DNA from: Prunus persica
Lineage: Eukaryota > Streptophyta > Magnoliopsida > Rosales > Rosaceae
Length of the DNA stretch: 64,000 nt
Assembly: GCF_000346465.2 (NCBI RefSeq)
Contig: NC_034011.1
Span: forward strand, 8,452,040-8,516,039
Direction: 5' to 3'
In this document: positions 20,090 through 31,700 of the stretch, in pieces
How the letters are laid out: every line of letters begins with the position of its first letter
How positions within the stretch are numbered: position 1 is the first letter of the stretch
Position numbers and translations under genes: made by a program
Notes under the pieces: model-generated
Database searches by the model: none
What the model was told of the DNA's origin: nothing
Seen by the model: only the letters and a program-made list of their open reading frames with translations

Positions 20090-21060
20090 CCATCATATGA
20101 TTGGTACTGCCACCAACCTTCAGAACCCCCAATCCTACATGGGTAATGACTCCATTTATTTGGGTAACGGTGATTCTCTAACCATTTCATCCACTGGTAC
20201 CCTTCCTGTTTCTTTAGGTTTTTCCGCATATTCTTTTCGTAACGTTTATCATTTTCCTTCCCTTCGTACTAACCTTCTTTCCGTAGCTCGCTTTACTCGT
20301 GATAATTCTGTCTCTTTTGTATTTAATCCTAATTCTTTTCAAATTTATGATTTACAAACTGGTACTCTTCTTTTTCAGGGGCCCATGTAAAGATGGTCTC
20401 TATCCTATCTCCTTTCCATTCGCCTCCCCCATCAAGCATGCCTTCGCTTCCATTAATTCCACTGCTTGGCATCTATGTCATGGTCATCCGTCTTCCGCTG
20501 TTTTGTCTCGTCTTTCTTCTTTATCAGGTTTCAAATTAAATAAGGAATTTTGTAAGACTTGTGCCCTTAGCAAATCTACTCAATTACCATTTTCTACTAA
20601 TGAAATTCATGTCCACTCTCCCTTTTTTATTACTCACTCTGATGTTTGGATGTCCCCTATTCCTTCTACAATTGGTTTTCGGTATTATGTCTCATTTACA
20701 GATGAATATTCCCAGTATACATGGATTTATCCTATGTGTTGCAAAAGTGAGGTTTTTCACCATTTTCAAACTCTTGTTTCCACGGTACATAACATCTTCA
20801 ATTCCTCCATCAAATTTCTTCAAAGTGACAATGGCACTGAATATGTCAACAACTCTTCACTCACTACTATCACAAGTTAGGCATTCAACAATAGTTCTCA
20901 TGTCCCCACACCCCACAACAGAATGGCCTTGCTAAACATAAACATTGCTATATTGCCACAAAAATTCGAACCCTCCTCACTACAGCCCATGTCCCTTGTA
21001 CACTTTGGGTTGACGCGACACTCACTGCTGTCTACCTCATTAATCTCCTACCCACCCCAA
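20090..21060 (+). pseudogene. Nested Copia GAG-pre-integrase and integrase core
   Basis: 'GATHHMIGTATNL' and 'FRNVYHFPSLRTNLLSVAR' mark the protease end and pre-integrase region. 'WHLCHGHPSSAVLSRLSSL' and 'KTCALSKSTQLPF' are remnants of the integrase zinc-binding HHCC domain. 'SDVWMSP' and 'KFLQSDNGTEYVN' carry the first two acidic positions of the DDE core. A frameshift near 20390 and stops after 20878 break the frame. Confidence 0.85.
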
Positions 21061-22735
21061 TCCTATCCTACAAACCTCATACACCAAACTCTTTAACTAA
21101 CCTCCTGTCTATTTTCATCTTATGATTTTTGGCTATTCTTGTTACCCACATCTTGGTGCTTACACAGAAAACAAAAAAACTACAGTACCACTGAATGTGT
21201 GTTCTTTAGCTACAGTACCTAACATAAAGGCTATTACTGCCTCGATCCCTCTACTGGTCGTGTCTATACCTCTCGACATATTTTATTTAACAAAACAAGT
21301 TTTCCTTTTCAGCATTTGCAGGTCTCATCCTTCCCGGAGTATACTGAAATAAATTTTCATCCTGTGGTCTCTGCCTCTCCTTCTCCAGCACATGTGGCCA
21401 TTCCAGGACTACCTCCACCTGTGCACATCTCACCGACGCCCACACAGGACATTGCCACATCCTGCACCTCCATCATTCCCGAAGCTTCCGGCACCTCCAT
21501 CCTTCCACAAGCATCCGGCACCTCTATCATTCCACCAGCTTCCGACACCTCCACCCTTCCATAAGCTTCTGACACCTCCATCCTTCCACAAGCTTTCAGC
21601 ACTTCCACCTTTCCACAGGCTACCAGCACCTCCATCTTTCCACAAGCCGCAGTCCTCACCCCACAACACAGTACCAGCCCTGACTGCACAGCACCCTTTA
21701 ATCCACCTGAAGCGGCTTTTTTAGAGCTAGTCCATCCCCTGCTCCATAAATATTCCAGAAGACCTAGCATACCATCTATAGAACCTACTCTAGTCCCTTC
21801 TCCCCTTGCCTCTACGGATCCAACTCCTCCACCACCTATCGAACCAGGGCCACCAGCGCCTGCTCATCCCATGTGCATACGTCTGCGTGATGGCATTTCT
21901 CGGCCTAAAAACTGCACTGGCGGCACAGTTCGATACCTGGTCCTTCGTGCTTTTTTAATTGTGATTGACGATGTTGAACCCACTTGTTTTTCTCAGGCTT
22001 CCAAACATCCATCATGGCACACGACAATGTTTGAAGAAATCAATGCCTTGCTGCAAAATTAGACTTGGTCTCTTGTTCCTCCATCTCCCACACATACTCC
22101 AGTCGATTGCAAATGGGTCTTCCGCATCAAGCATCACTCTGATGGCACTATTGAACTCTACAAGGCACGTCTAGTAGCTAAGAGATTTCATCAACTCCCT
22201 GGCATTGACTACTTTGAGACCTTCAACCTTGTTGTCAAATCAGCCATAATTCACACTGTTCTCAGTCTTGCAATTTCCCGCCGGTGGTCCTTATGGCAAC
22301 TCGATGTCAAGAATGCCTTCCTTCATGGGTTCCTTCAAGAAGACGTATATATGGTCCAACCCTCTGGTTTTGTGAACCCTGCTCATCCTACTCATGTCTA
22401 TAAACTTCACAAGTCTCTTTATGGCCTCAAATAGGCTCCGCGTGCATGGTTTAATCATATCAGCACCTTTCTCTTATCCCTTGGTTTTTCAAGAAGTTTG
22501 GCAGACTCTTCACTTTTTATCTTTCAATAGGGATTCCACACCATCTTTCTCCTCTTGTATGTTGACGACATTGTGATTACTGGCAGTGATTCCTCTATTT
22601 TACAGAATTTTATATCCCTTTTGAGCCCCAATTTGACATCAAGGACCTTGGTCCTCTTAGTTACTTCTTAGGTTTACAGGTTGTTTCTCATGATGGTGTT
22701 CTTCATCTCAATCAACTCAAGTATGTTCATGATTT
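21060..22735 (+). pseudogene. Nested Copia integrase tail and reverse transcriptase
   Basis: After a Pro/Ser-rich spacer with a repeated 'ACCTCCATCCTTCCACAAGC' motif (about 21460-21650) comes the reverse transcriptase: 'CKWVFRIKHHSDG', 'LWQLDVKNAFLHGFLQ' and 'YKLHKSLYGLK', with the active-site strand 'LLYVDDIVITG' near 22555. Stops replace residues after 'LYGLK' and after 'LFIFQ'. Confidence 0.85.
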
Positions 22736-23500
22736 GTTACACAAGAGTAATCTCCCACATGCTAAGCCCGCTTCCACTCCTCTTGCGGCCAAGTCTGTTC
22801 TAACTGCCAGTGATGATGACTTGCTCGTTTCTCTCACAGAATACCATGAACTTGTAGAGAGTCTTCAATACCTCACCCTTACCCGCCCAGATATTTCCTT
22901 TGCAATCAACATTGTGGCCCAGTTTATGAGCTCTTCTCGCTCTCTTCACATGGTTGTTGTCAAGAGGATTCTCCGCTATGTTAAGGGCATCATTCACTTT
23001 GGCCTCTATTTTACACCCCAAGGTCCTTCCATTCGTCTCATCGTCTACTCAGATGCTGATTGGGCTGGGTGCCCATAATTGACTACCTCATTTACTTGGG
23101 CTCCAATCTTATTTCCTGTTGCTCCAAAAGGCAGCCAACAGTTTCGCGCTCCAGTGCGGAATCTAAGTACCATGCTCTTACTTTTGCTCATGCTTGCGCT
23201 GAATCTTCTTGGCTCTATTCTCTGTTACATGAACTGGGCTTTCAACTGCCTTTTCCAGTTCTCATGCATTGTGACAATCTCAACACAATTTATATGGAGG
23301 CAAACCAGGTATTCCATGCTCGTACTCGCCATATTGAACTTGACTACCACTTTGTTCGGGAGAAGGTAGCCCTTGGGAGTCATCAAGTCTGCTTCATCCC
23401 TTTGTTGATCAACGTGCGAATCTTCTCACTAAACCACTTCACAAGCCACGCCACCATCTCTTTTGTTCCAAACTTGTTCGTCCAAGGCCGCTCAGTTTGC
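22734..23500 (+). pseudogene. Nested Copia RNase H
   Basis: 'TRPDISFAINIVAQFMSS' and 'RILRYVKGIIHFGLYF' lead into 'LIVYSDADWAGCP', the start of the Copia RNase H domain. A frameshift follows. Downstream, 'SSAESKYHALTFAHACAE' and 'TRHIELDYHFVRE' appear in another frame. Confidence 0.8.
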
Positions 23501-23506
23501 GGGGGG

Positions 23507-23698
23507 TGTTAAACCACACGCACTCATCAAGGAAGAAGAATCTGAAATGGATTCTTCTTAATTGCAATAGTTAACTTGCTCTCCAAATATTTTGTATTTA
23601 CTACCATTCAAGGCTCTTACCGTTTATATCTTTATTGTGCAATTATAAATATTGTAATATTTACACAAAGGAATACAATCAGAATTCAAACTTCTACA
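23507..23698 (+). mobile_element. 3' LTR of the nested Copia element
   Basis: Begins TGTTAAACCACACGC right after the polypurine tract and ends CAAACTTCTACA; followed by the duplicated target CAAGG. Confidence 0.9.
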
Positions 23699-23703
23699 CA
23701 AGG

Positions 23704-24153
23704 TTCTAACATACTTCGCACGAGATAGCCCATACAAGGTGTTTATCCTTAAGAACTCTACTATGCTTTACTCTATATCAAACCACCATGTACAAGTACA
23801 AGAAATTAAGATCAGTCCAGCCATCATGCTGTTGCTTTTCAATAGAGCCATCATAGCCAATCATCATGATGAAACAGTTCTCAAAGCCTTCAACCATCTA
23901 CTTCACCAAAATAAGGTGGACTTCATAGAACAATTCCATGAAAAACGTCTCGTTAAGCAAGCAAATGAGTATCTTCAGATCCTTGATGTTCAACACATGG
24001 AACTGCCGGAAATTAGCAGGACAGAGTTCATGACACTATCTGCATTTACCCATATCTTATCTTTACAGTTCTTTTGCTTGTGGCTCTGGACGCTCATTTC
24101 TCTTTTAACATATTTAAGGCTTGCAGACAAGCCTTTATTCAAGAGGGGTGAAA
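23704..24153 (+). pseudogene. 3' internal part of the outer element
   Basis: Continues the outer element after the nested insertion. A frame at 23739-24197 is open for 152 codons but runs on into the LTR and matches no retrotransposon domain I recognise. The region ends with the polypurine tract. Confidence 0.4.
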
Positions 24154-24297
24154 TGTTAGGACCCTTCACTAGTGGGCCTATTGATAGGAGCCCATAGATT
24201 CCCTTTCCGTATCTGTAGGCAATAAGTTCACAACCTCATTGTATTTAGTCTAAGGCCTTTGGCCATTTTAGGGCATGAATGAAGAATTCTCTATTTT
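24154..24297 (+). mobile_element. Truncated 3' LTR of the outer element
   Basis: Matches the first 140 bp of 16551-17132 with scattered changes (GACCCTTCACTAGTGG, TTAGTCTAAGGCCTTTG). Similarity stops abruptly at CTCTATTT. Confidence 0.8.
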
Positions 24298-25330
24298 AAT
24301 TTCTCCTTTATTGCTTTATTATCCTTTCTACTTGTTGGTACCTATCACCAACTTTGTTTATGAATAATAGTAAGCACACTATTTGGCTTTCTTAATGGTC
24401 AAAGCCCAAAGTTCATCTTTGATTTTTGATTTTTTTGATTCTTGGGTACTTGGTATCTATTTACAATTCTCATGTAATGAAGCTTCTTTTATTGTTATAT
24501 CTATAATTTGTTCTATTTCGACCTGGCCCAATGGCTCAAGCCCAGTCCTACCAAATGGCTTTCTCAAGCCCAGCCCATAAGGCGGGCTTGGGCTTTGAAT
24601 TTTCTAAAAAAGCCCAACCCAGCCCGGTTCATTATTTTCTCTCTCTTAATTAAAGCCCAACCTAACCCAACCCAAGCTCATAAAATTTGAATTGAACTAG
24701 CCCGGCCCAGCCCATTGACGACCTCTAATATTGTCTATCTATCAATGGTTTTATAAAAATCACTTATTTCATAAGTAATATCTACATCTACCTGTAAAAC
24801 AAAAGCAAATAATACCATAATGACTAAACATAATAACATAGCACGAGTATCTATAAGCAACAACTAGAAAGCATTTTTATTTGTAAGAACTATGGAAAAT
24901 AACGGACATCGTTTGTCTTCTTTGGAAGAAAATATTCTTCACCGTGCAAAACACAAAGAAATTCTTTTGTACACATAATAAACTGTGATTGGTAAAAACT
25001 AGAAATTTGTACTTCCAACATAATAGACAAGTATTTTCTGTAAACAATTATATCTCATTTGGTGTTGTAATGACTCAAATGGTTGGTTTCAATTTGGAAA
25101 CTACTAGCTCGGAATTAAGTTCATATCAGAAGAAAATACATAAATAACATTGATTATCAAAACAATCTCTTCTTTCATCTCTTGCTAAATGTGTGTGTTT
25201 TCTTGAGAAGATGAGTCATGAGCCACAAACGTGTTGTGTCAGTGCATAAGTAATTCTAATTTTCGAATTAAATTCTTCAGTCAAACTAAACGAAACCGAT
25301 TTGGATTTTTTCAAACTTACATTTTTCACC
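24298..25330. repeat. Spacer with GGCCC-rich repeat at about 24525-24726
   Basis: No gene is seen. The AGCCCAG/AGCCCGGCCC-rich segment ends AGCCCATTGACGACCTCTA and is the inverse of the end at 16069, as described there. Confidence 0.45.
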
Positions 25331-25334
25331 CGTC

Positions 25335-25725
25335 TCTATCTTGGCTAATGAGTGGAGGAAGGAAGAAGAGAAATTTTTTACTTTTATAAAACTTGATACT
25401 GAAATTTTAATTTTTCAATCCTCTCATACTACTTGACTGCATCCATATGCTTCGCAAATCATCTATTTTTTAAGTTTATATTTAGAGATTCCATTCAAAA
25501 AAAATTTAACGATCCAAACCATCTATTTTTCACATATTCATTCAGAGATTATCCTTGCAAAAAATCATGCAAATTGAAAATCATACTATTTTATATTCCA
25601 AGGACTTGTTTTACTTTTATGATGACCAAATATCACTTGTAGGGTCCACTCCATATTGTATTTCACTAACCCAAACAATCTATTTTTGTAGACATCCATT
25701 CAAAACTATGATGTCTCATGTTTGT
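25335..25725. repeat. Dispersed repeat block, inverted to 13545-13665 and 15640-15885
   Basis: Contains in order the inverted partner of 13545-13665 and a copy of the 'CATTCAGAGATTATCCTTGCAA' repeat. The rest matches 15815-15885 (inverted) and about 14985-15050 (direct). The blocks lie in a different order and orientation from the left side, so they are members of repeat families and not one simple inverted duplication. Confidence 0.65.
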
Positions 25726-25959
25726 ATTCAAAGATCCAATTCAAAATTATGAAGTTTCAAAAGGTTTGGCTTGGGGTTAAACGGGCTGGCTTTTTTTATA
25801 AAAAAAATTAAAAAAAATTCTAAGTCTTTTAAATGTTTTTGTTACACATTTTTTTGTCAAAAGTGATGGATTTAGTCTTCCCTTAAACAATAGTATGAAT
25901 TACAACATAACTTAAGAAAACAAAAATATAATAGCCAAACTCTTTTACTAAACCTAGAC
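25726..25959. other. AT-rich spacer
   Basis: Nothing recognisable. Confidence 0.4.
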
Positions 25960-26483
25960 CAATAGCCAATATATTTTTAAAATATTAAGACCAAACTTTA
26001 CTTTTCGTCCATCATATTGTTAAATTGTTACAGTGGTACTTTAATTTTGCCTTTACTTTCAGAAATCGTCATTTCCATCATCTCAATCAATTTTTTCGTT
26101 AAAAATGATGACATGGCAATGACAAGTCCTACTTAGCATGGGCAAAAATGTCTTTTCACATAAAATTTAAAAAATAAATCAAATCTCTCTCTCTCTCTCT
26201 CTCTCTCCAACCCCGATTCCCCCACCAATTTCTTCCCCCCTCATCACACCGCCAATTTTGTGTGCTCTAGTCTATAGCTTGTCGTGCTTTGGTTGCATAT
26301 GGCGGGCTGTGGTTGGCAAAATTGACATATATAAGCAAAAGAAAAAGATACCTATGCTTCTTTGTCTTAATCAAATCTGGGGTGAAGGATGAGGGCTAAG
26401 GTTCTGGGTTCATGGGTGCTGGGGTTGTGGGCTAGGGTCTGGGTTCTGGGTTTGTAGGTGTTGAGGTTGGGGGAAGAAAAGAT

Positions 26484-26540
<57 letters not shown>

Positions 26541-26705
26541 ATGAATTTCCCAAATTGCCCTTAATTTTGACAGAAAATTTAATTAAGTTGATGAAAAGAC
26601 CAATGATACAACATGAGATCTAATTGAAACACTACCGTAACAATTTAACAATGTGAGGGATGAAAAGTAAAGTTTGGTCTTAGTCGAGGGACCATTGTTA
26701 CAATT
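25960..26705. mobile_element. Long-TIR element with mirrored microsatellites
   Basis: The left arm, 'AAGACCAAACTTTACTTTTC', with 'TTGTTAAATTGTTACAGTGG', is the reverse complement of the right arm around 26600-26690. The arms extend about 150 bp. A (CT)n run at 26184-26207 in the left part faces a (GA)n run at 26491-26538 in the right part. No transposase is present, so this is a non-autonomous element, probably MULE-like. Its exact ends and target duplication are unclear. Confidence 0.6.
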
Positions 26706-27408
26706 TTGCCTATTTTTTATTATTATATTTTTCTTATTAATTTATATTTATTTTCTTTTTGTTCGATTTATTTATTATTTATTTTACTTGAAATTACAAG
26801 TTTACCCTTATAACTAACAAAATATTAGATGAAATTCACAAAATTTAACAGTAATGACTAAATTGAACATTTTGATTGAGGGTAAATTACAATTAACCCC
26901 CCAACCTATAGGGTCATTTACGAGTCCATACTCGATTTTGGGGACATTTATGAGTACATACTCAACGTTGCGGAAAACCTACAATTTGCCCCCTCCGTTA
27001 GCCAAATCGTTAGTGAATTTGTTAAATACTGACGTGACGAATGTGGGTTCTATTTTTTTAATGAGGTGGACTTACATGTGGACAAATAAATACTAAAAAA
27101 ATTCTATATTATTTAAAAATAATTATAAACGAGTAAATAATATTATTCAATTAAATTAAAAATTAAAAATCAAAATAAAACAATTTCTCTATCCTCATCA
27201 ACTGCCTCTTCCTCTTGCTTCCCTCGGAGACCTTACGATCCCCATCTTTGTTCCTCGGCCTCCCAATTAAGGATTGATCGTCGCTTGGGTTGGGGGTTTT
27301 CAATTTTCCGAATTGATCGTCGTCGACCTCAACCATGGTTGTCACCAGAATATGTGATTTCAACTTCCGAAGGGACCAAGTTGTAGTCATCAAAAAAAGC
27401 AGACTTCG

Positions 27409-27455
27409 TTTTGGGGCTTATGAGAAACCATGGATTCTCCCAAACCCAGATCTCA
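27409..27455 (+). repeat. 47-bp direct repeat, left copy
   Basis: TTTTGGGGCTTATGAGAAAC...AGATCTCA; a near-identical copy lies at 27712-27758, so the two copies bracket the captured fragment. Confidence 0.8.
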
Positions 27456-27479
27456 TGAGATCAAGTTGTGTATGGTGGC

Positions 27480-27698
27480 TCTGGCGGCGGCGAAATGTCT
27501 GCGGCTCAGAAGCTCTTATTTACTTCAACAAGGAGCTTATCGGTTTCGTTTCAAGGCGAGTCGTATTCGCTTCAGGTGAGCAAAGTGAAGCCGACGCCGT
27601 CTCCGAGTACAAGGAAAGGCACGCCGGAGAAGAGGAAGGTGACGATGCCGTTTCGAGCAAATAAGAGTGAGAATTCGAAGTCGATAGAGCAGCAACGA
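27480..27698 (+). pseudogene. Captured fragment of a QWRF-family gene
   Basis: A GC-richer stretch inside the MULE-like element encodes 'SAAQKLLFTSTRSLSVSFQG', 'SPSTRKGTPEKRKVT' and 'SENSKSIEQQR'. Plant QWRF-motif proteins (AUGMIN subunit 8/QWRF2 relatives) have this arrangement of a 'STRSLSVSFQGESF' box, a 'RKGTPERR' box and an 'ENSKP.DQ.RWP' box. The frame ends in a stop at once after EQQR, where the family continues. It is a partial exon without a gene of its own. The identification is from memory of the family. Confidence 0.6.
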
Positions 27699-27711
27699 TG
27701 ACCTACGTCCA

Positions 27712-27758
27712 TTTTGGGGCTTCTGAGAAACCATGGATTCTCTCAAACCTAGATCTCA
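27712..27758 (+). repeat. 47-bp direct repeat, right copy
   Basis: TTTTGGGGCTTCTGAGAAAC...AGATCTCA; partner of 27409-27455 with about four differences. Confidence 0.8.
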
Positions 27759-28799
27759 AAGTTTTGCAAAACTCGCCCAGAAAGTAACGGGTTTTAATGG
27801 GTTGCCTTTCTTTTCTTCCTTTCTAGCTTTGTTTGGATGCTGAGAAAGTAGATTTGAGTGTATGTTTTGGGTGAATGAAACAGAACAAATGGTTTTTCTT
27901 TAAAATTGTGATGAAATCCAGTCATTTGCACTCTATGATGTGTTTTGTATACTCATTCAAATGCTTCATTTTGGATATGGGTAGTGGAATTCGACTGAGC
28001 TGAACTTCGGGTTTCATCTTTTTGGAAGAATCAAAGAAGTTCTCAGTGTTAGATTCACGAAATTTGGTTTGCACAATAACGAAACAGAGGGATTATAAGC
28101 AATTGGGCAAGATGATGGCTGCGACGGAGAGGGGTGGTGGGGTAGAGACGGAGAGGGGCTGGGAAGGGGTGGGCAAGGTGGTCGGGGTGGTTGGTTGGGT
28201 TGGAGAAGAGAGATGAGATTTTTTTATTTTTATTTTCATTTTTAATGATTTTAATATTATTTAAAAATTATTTTGTATGTGTATATAATTTTTTATTATT
28301 TATTTGTCCACCTATAAGTCCACGTCAATTAAAAAATGGGTCCCATAAATGTCACATAGGTAAATAACGGATTTTCTAACGATCTTGCTAACAGATGGGA
28401 CAAATTGTAGATTTTCCGCGACTTTGAGTATATACTCATAAATGTCCCCAAAATCAGGTATGGACTCGTAAATGATCCTATAAGTTGGGGGATTTACTGT
28501 AGTTTACTCTTTAATTAATTCAAGTGTTAAATTGACTGACTTTTTAATTCGAGAGGTTAAATTCGATTGGAGTCCTAATTTAGGGGGTGTTTGGCAATCT
28601 ACTCTAAAATATCTCAAACAATAATATTGAATATTCCAAATTACCTATTGTATCTCCCACATCAGCCAAGAAAATATAAAGATTTCCCAAGATACTTTGT
28701 ACAAATAAAAATAAAAATATATATGAGGCGTAGTATAGGATCTGAAAAGGTTTAAAATTGCAGGGCATAATAGAGCGAAAGAGAGCCATAGAGAGAAAG

Positions 28800-31700
28800 A
28801 TGTCTTCCGGTGCTCGGGAGAGAGAGAAGGTGTTTGTGGAGCGCTGTAAGGGCGCAAATGGCCTTGACAAGGTCGTTCTCAGAGAGGTTCGAGGCTCTTC
28901 CGCTGAGGTACCAACCCTTCTCTTTCTCCGATCTTTTTCATTTCCTTCTCAACATTTTTGTTAATAATGTTCATTTCCCTAAACATCAGTTTCATTGAGT
29001 TCTTTCATTGTTGATTAATTCATTATCATTTCTATATAGAATACTTTTGCATTCTGTTTTTGTTAGAAACTTAAAATGGCACAGAATCTTGAAACCAAAT
29101 TGTGATAGATACATGCGCTGTCCTCGAATTTTCAATTTTAATTCATATACTATGTAAAATTCTACTTGATTTAATTATTTATATATTTTTACTTTTTGGA
29201 TGTCCTTAGATATAGGATGAGCTTTGTATACAAGTATGGAATTGCAATTTGTCTAGTTCAACAATAACAGATAGAATCGTTGCTTACTGAAATTTTTTAT
29301 TGCTTGAATCCTGTCATTGAAAGGAAGAAATAGAAAACAAAAAAATATATCAATGCAATTTCAACCCAGGTAATCTTTGATTATCTTCAGCTTTTTTCTT
29401 GCTTTTGTCGGTGTACAACATTATCGACATACCTTTTCCTTCGGTGGAGCTTCAATTTCTTGAATATCTTATCAGTTCCGAAAGGTAATTGTTGTTTAGA
29501 GGGGCAGGCAGTTGCTCTAATCGTCTTGTTCCACATATTTGGGCTTTCAGAGTGTATAGTGGATTTGATTCCAGTCCATTTGTGATGCTAAGTACATCTT
29601 AGTATTGGCTGTGTGCTACTTTGAGTGTGCGACCATTTTACAAAAGTTTAGTTGGATGACATTCCTCCCCCGATGTTCTTTGTTTGGAAGAGTGGTGGGT
29701 CAAATGAGTCAGAATACTGCTTCTGGGTTCAATTTTTAGTGTCCTGAATGGACAAAGAGATTTGAAGCATGTGTCCTCTGTAAGGGAGAGATTCAATTTA
29801 TGGTGATTAAATATGCTATTATTTGTCGGTAATGGGTTATGGGATTTGGTCGAATGTCGCATTAGCTGTGCTGCAGTGGGTATACGAATACATGTGATCT
29901 ATTCAATAGTAAGAGTGTGGATTGTCAATTACTGTTATTCTATTTTATTATATTTCATAACTCTCATAGTTATAAACATATGTAAATAAGTTCATGTGCC
30001 TTTTACCTATGTGAACTCTTAAAACCTTGGCTACTCTTTATTTTAACTTCGCTACAGAATATGAAAATGTTCTGGCTTTTGCACTTTGTATACGTTCCCA
30101 TGCTAAACGCTAATCTGTTTCCTGTTATATGTCATAGATCTCATAGTACAAAAAGTTCTTTGAAAGTTTGTGTGCCATTAACCTATGTTAACTCTACAAC
30201 CTTATGGTAGAGAATGCCATTGGTATTTTAAGTTTACTGCAGAATATGGAACTTTTCTGGACTACTATGCTTCATGTTGTGTGTTTGGATGCTACTCGCG
30301 AGTGTGCGAGCATGTGTAGTGTTTAGTATTGATTTGCTAAAGCATTTGAGTACATTCCACATAGTACCAATAATCTCTTCTTTGACAAAGTTTCTGTGTG
30401 TAATATTTCATTCCCTTCTTTAAAAGAAAATCTATGGTCTTAGATTGATGTGGTTGTCAACTTGTTGACTGTTCCTTATTCAATCTCATGAATTCTGCCT
30501 GTATGGCGTTAACTTGAGTGTTCCTCTATATTTCGTGCATGAGTCCTCAAGTTTGACATCTAAGGCTAATTCTTAGATTACTAATGAATATTTTTTCTAC
30601 TTTTGAAAACAGGTGTATTTGTATGGTGGTCAAGTTACATCATGGAAAAATGAATATGGCGAAGAGTTGCTTTTTGTTAGTAGCAAGGTATCACATTTTG
30701 GTAGAGATGTTGCACGGAAGTTGTTTATCCTTACATAACTGATAACTTTTCTTGAAGTTACTTCTAGTTATTCATATGCTATTGATTGGTTTTCAGTCAC
30801 ATGAGGGACTAGGAAAACAAAACGTGCATGTTAGATATCATTCGCACAAGCGCAACTTACATTTCAGCTGTTACTTATTGTGAGAAAACTATTTACATGA
30901 GATAAGTATGTTGTCACGGATGTTATTAAACAGTTAAGTCATTGTGCAGAATGCAACCCATTTTCATGCAAAACACCCAATAAACCTCTTGGAGCGCTTG
31001 ATGCCATAGTTATAGCGTGAACCTGATAACCCACTTTTAAGAAGTGCTCTTTCAGCCTTTTTGTGGAACGCAAACTTGATGTAGCTTGAACCTGTCATTC
31101 TATTGATGATTTCAAACTTTTTTCTTTATTATGTCCCAAATGAATTTAGAAAAATTTTAAATGTGGACAGCAAATTAAAATTATATGTGGAATCTTGCTT
31201 AGTAGCCCTGTTGCATTCGTAGCTTCGTGGCTGGCTTTAAAGCTTAGAGAGGACATAGAACTAAAAGGAACAAACTCAGGTGATGGATATTGGGAGAATG
31301 ATTTTTGAGGAACATATGGATGAGATGAGATAATCTGATCTTTGTTAGGCCTAAAGATTGTTTTCAGTATGTGTTCCCCCCTCCTTTTCTAAAATGTATG
31401 CATGTTTATTGCAGGCTACTTTTAAGTCTCCTAAGGCTATCCGTGGAGGAATTCCAATCTGCTTTCCGCAAGTAGGAGTTTCTCATCTTTTATCTTCTGT
31501 TTTATTTGCTTTGGTTAGTATTACTTTTTTTTTTTCTTTAAATAATAATTAGTTGGCACATGCAGTTTGGAAGTCATGGTTCTCTTGAACAACATGGATT
31601 TGCAAGGAATAGGTTTTGGAGTATTGATCATGATCCCCCTCCATTTCCAACAAATAGCGGCAACAAGGCTTTTATTGATTTAATCCTTAAACCCTCTGAA

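Larger units (their letters stand above)
18649..23698 (+). mobile_element. Nested Copia retrotransposon, complete but mutated
   Basis: LTRs lie at 18649-18839 (191 bp) and 23507-23698 (192 bp), and both end CTTCTACA. A primer site TGGTATTAGA follows the first LTR and a polypurine tract GCGGGGGG precedes the second. The 5-bp target duplication CAAGG is exact at 18644-18648 and 23699-23703. The domain order Gag, integrase, reverse transcriptase, RNase H is that of Copia. By eye the LTRs differ at about a dozen positions, so the insertion is not recent. Several stops and frameshifts make it non-autonomous now. Confidence 0.92.
16551..24297 (+). mobile_element. LTR retrotransposon lacking pol, split by a nested Copia element
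   Basis: A 582-bp 5' LTR (16551-17132) is followed by a primer site, a Gag remnant, a nested element, about 450 bp without recognisable domains, a polypurine tract (AAGAGGGGTGAAA, 24141-24153) and the first 144 bp of a 3' LTR. Without the nested element the body is only about 2.7 kb and no protease, integrase or reverse transcriptase is found. It is therefore a deleted or non-autonomous Copia-type element. The 3' LTR is truncated, so its target duplication cannot be checked. Confidence 0.8.
26880..28509. mobile_element. Pack-MULE-like element with long terminal inverted repeats
   Basis: Terminal inverted repeats of about 230 bp start GGGTAAATTACAATTAACCC on the left. The right end, read inverted, starts GAGTAAACTACAGTAAATCC. 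Further in, CATTTACGAGTCCATACTC pairs with its inverse near 28460. Flanks tttgattga (26871-26879) and tttaattaa (28510-28518) agree at 7 of 9 positions, both differences being G-A changes, as expected of an old MULE target duplication. The interior holds host-gene-like sequence and no transposase. Confidence 0.75.

Noticed and set aside
16069..24726. A single DNA transposon of 8.6 kb with GGCCC-rich ends
   Set aside because: The ends are only loosely similar and no target duplication was found; kept as two separate repeat segments.
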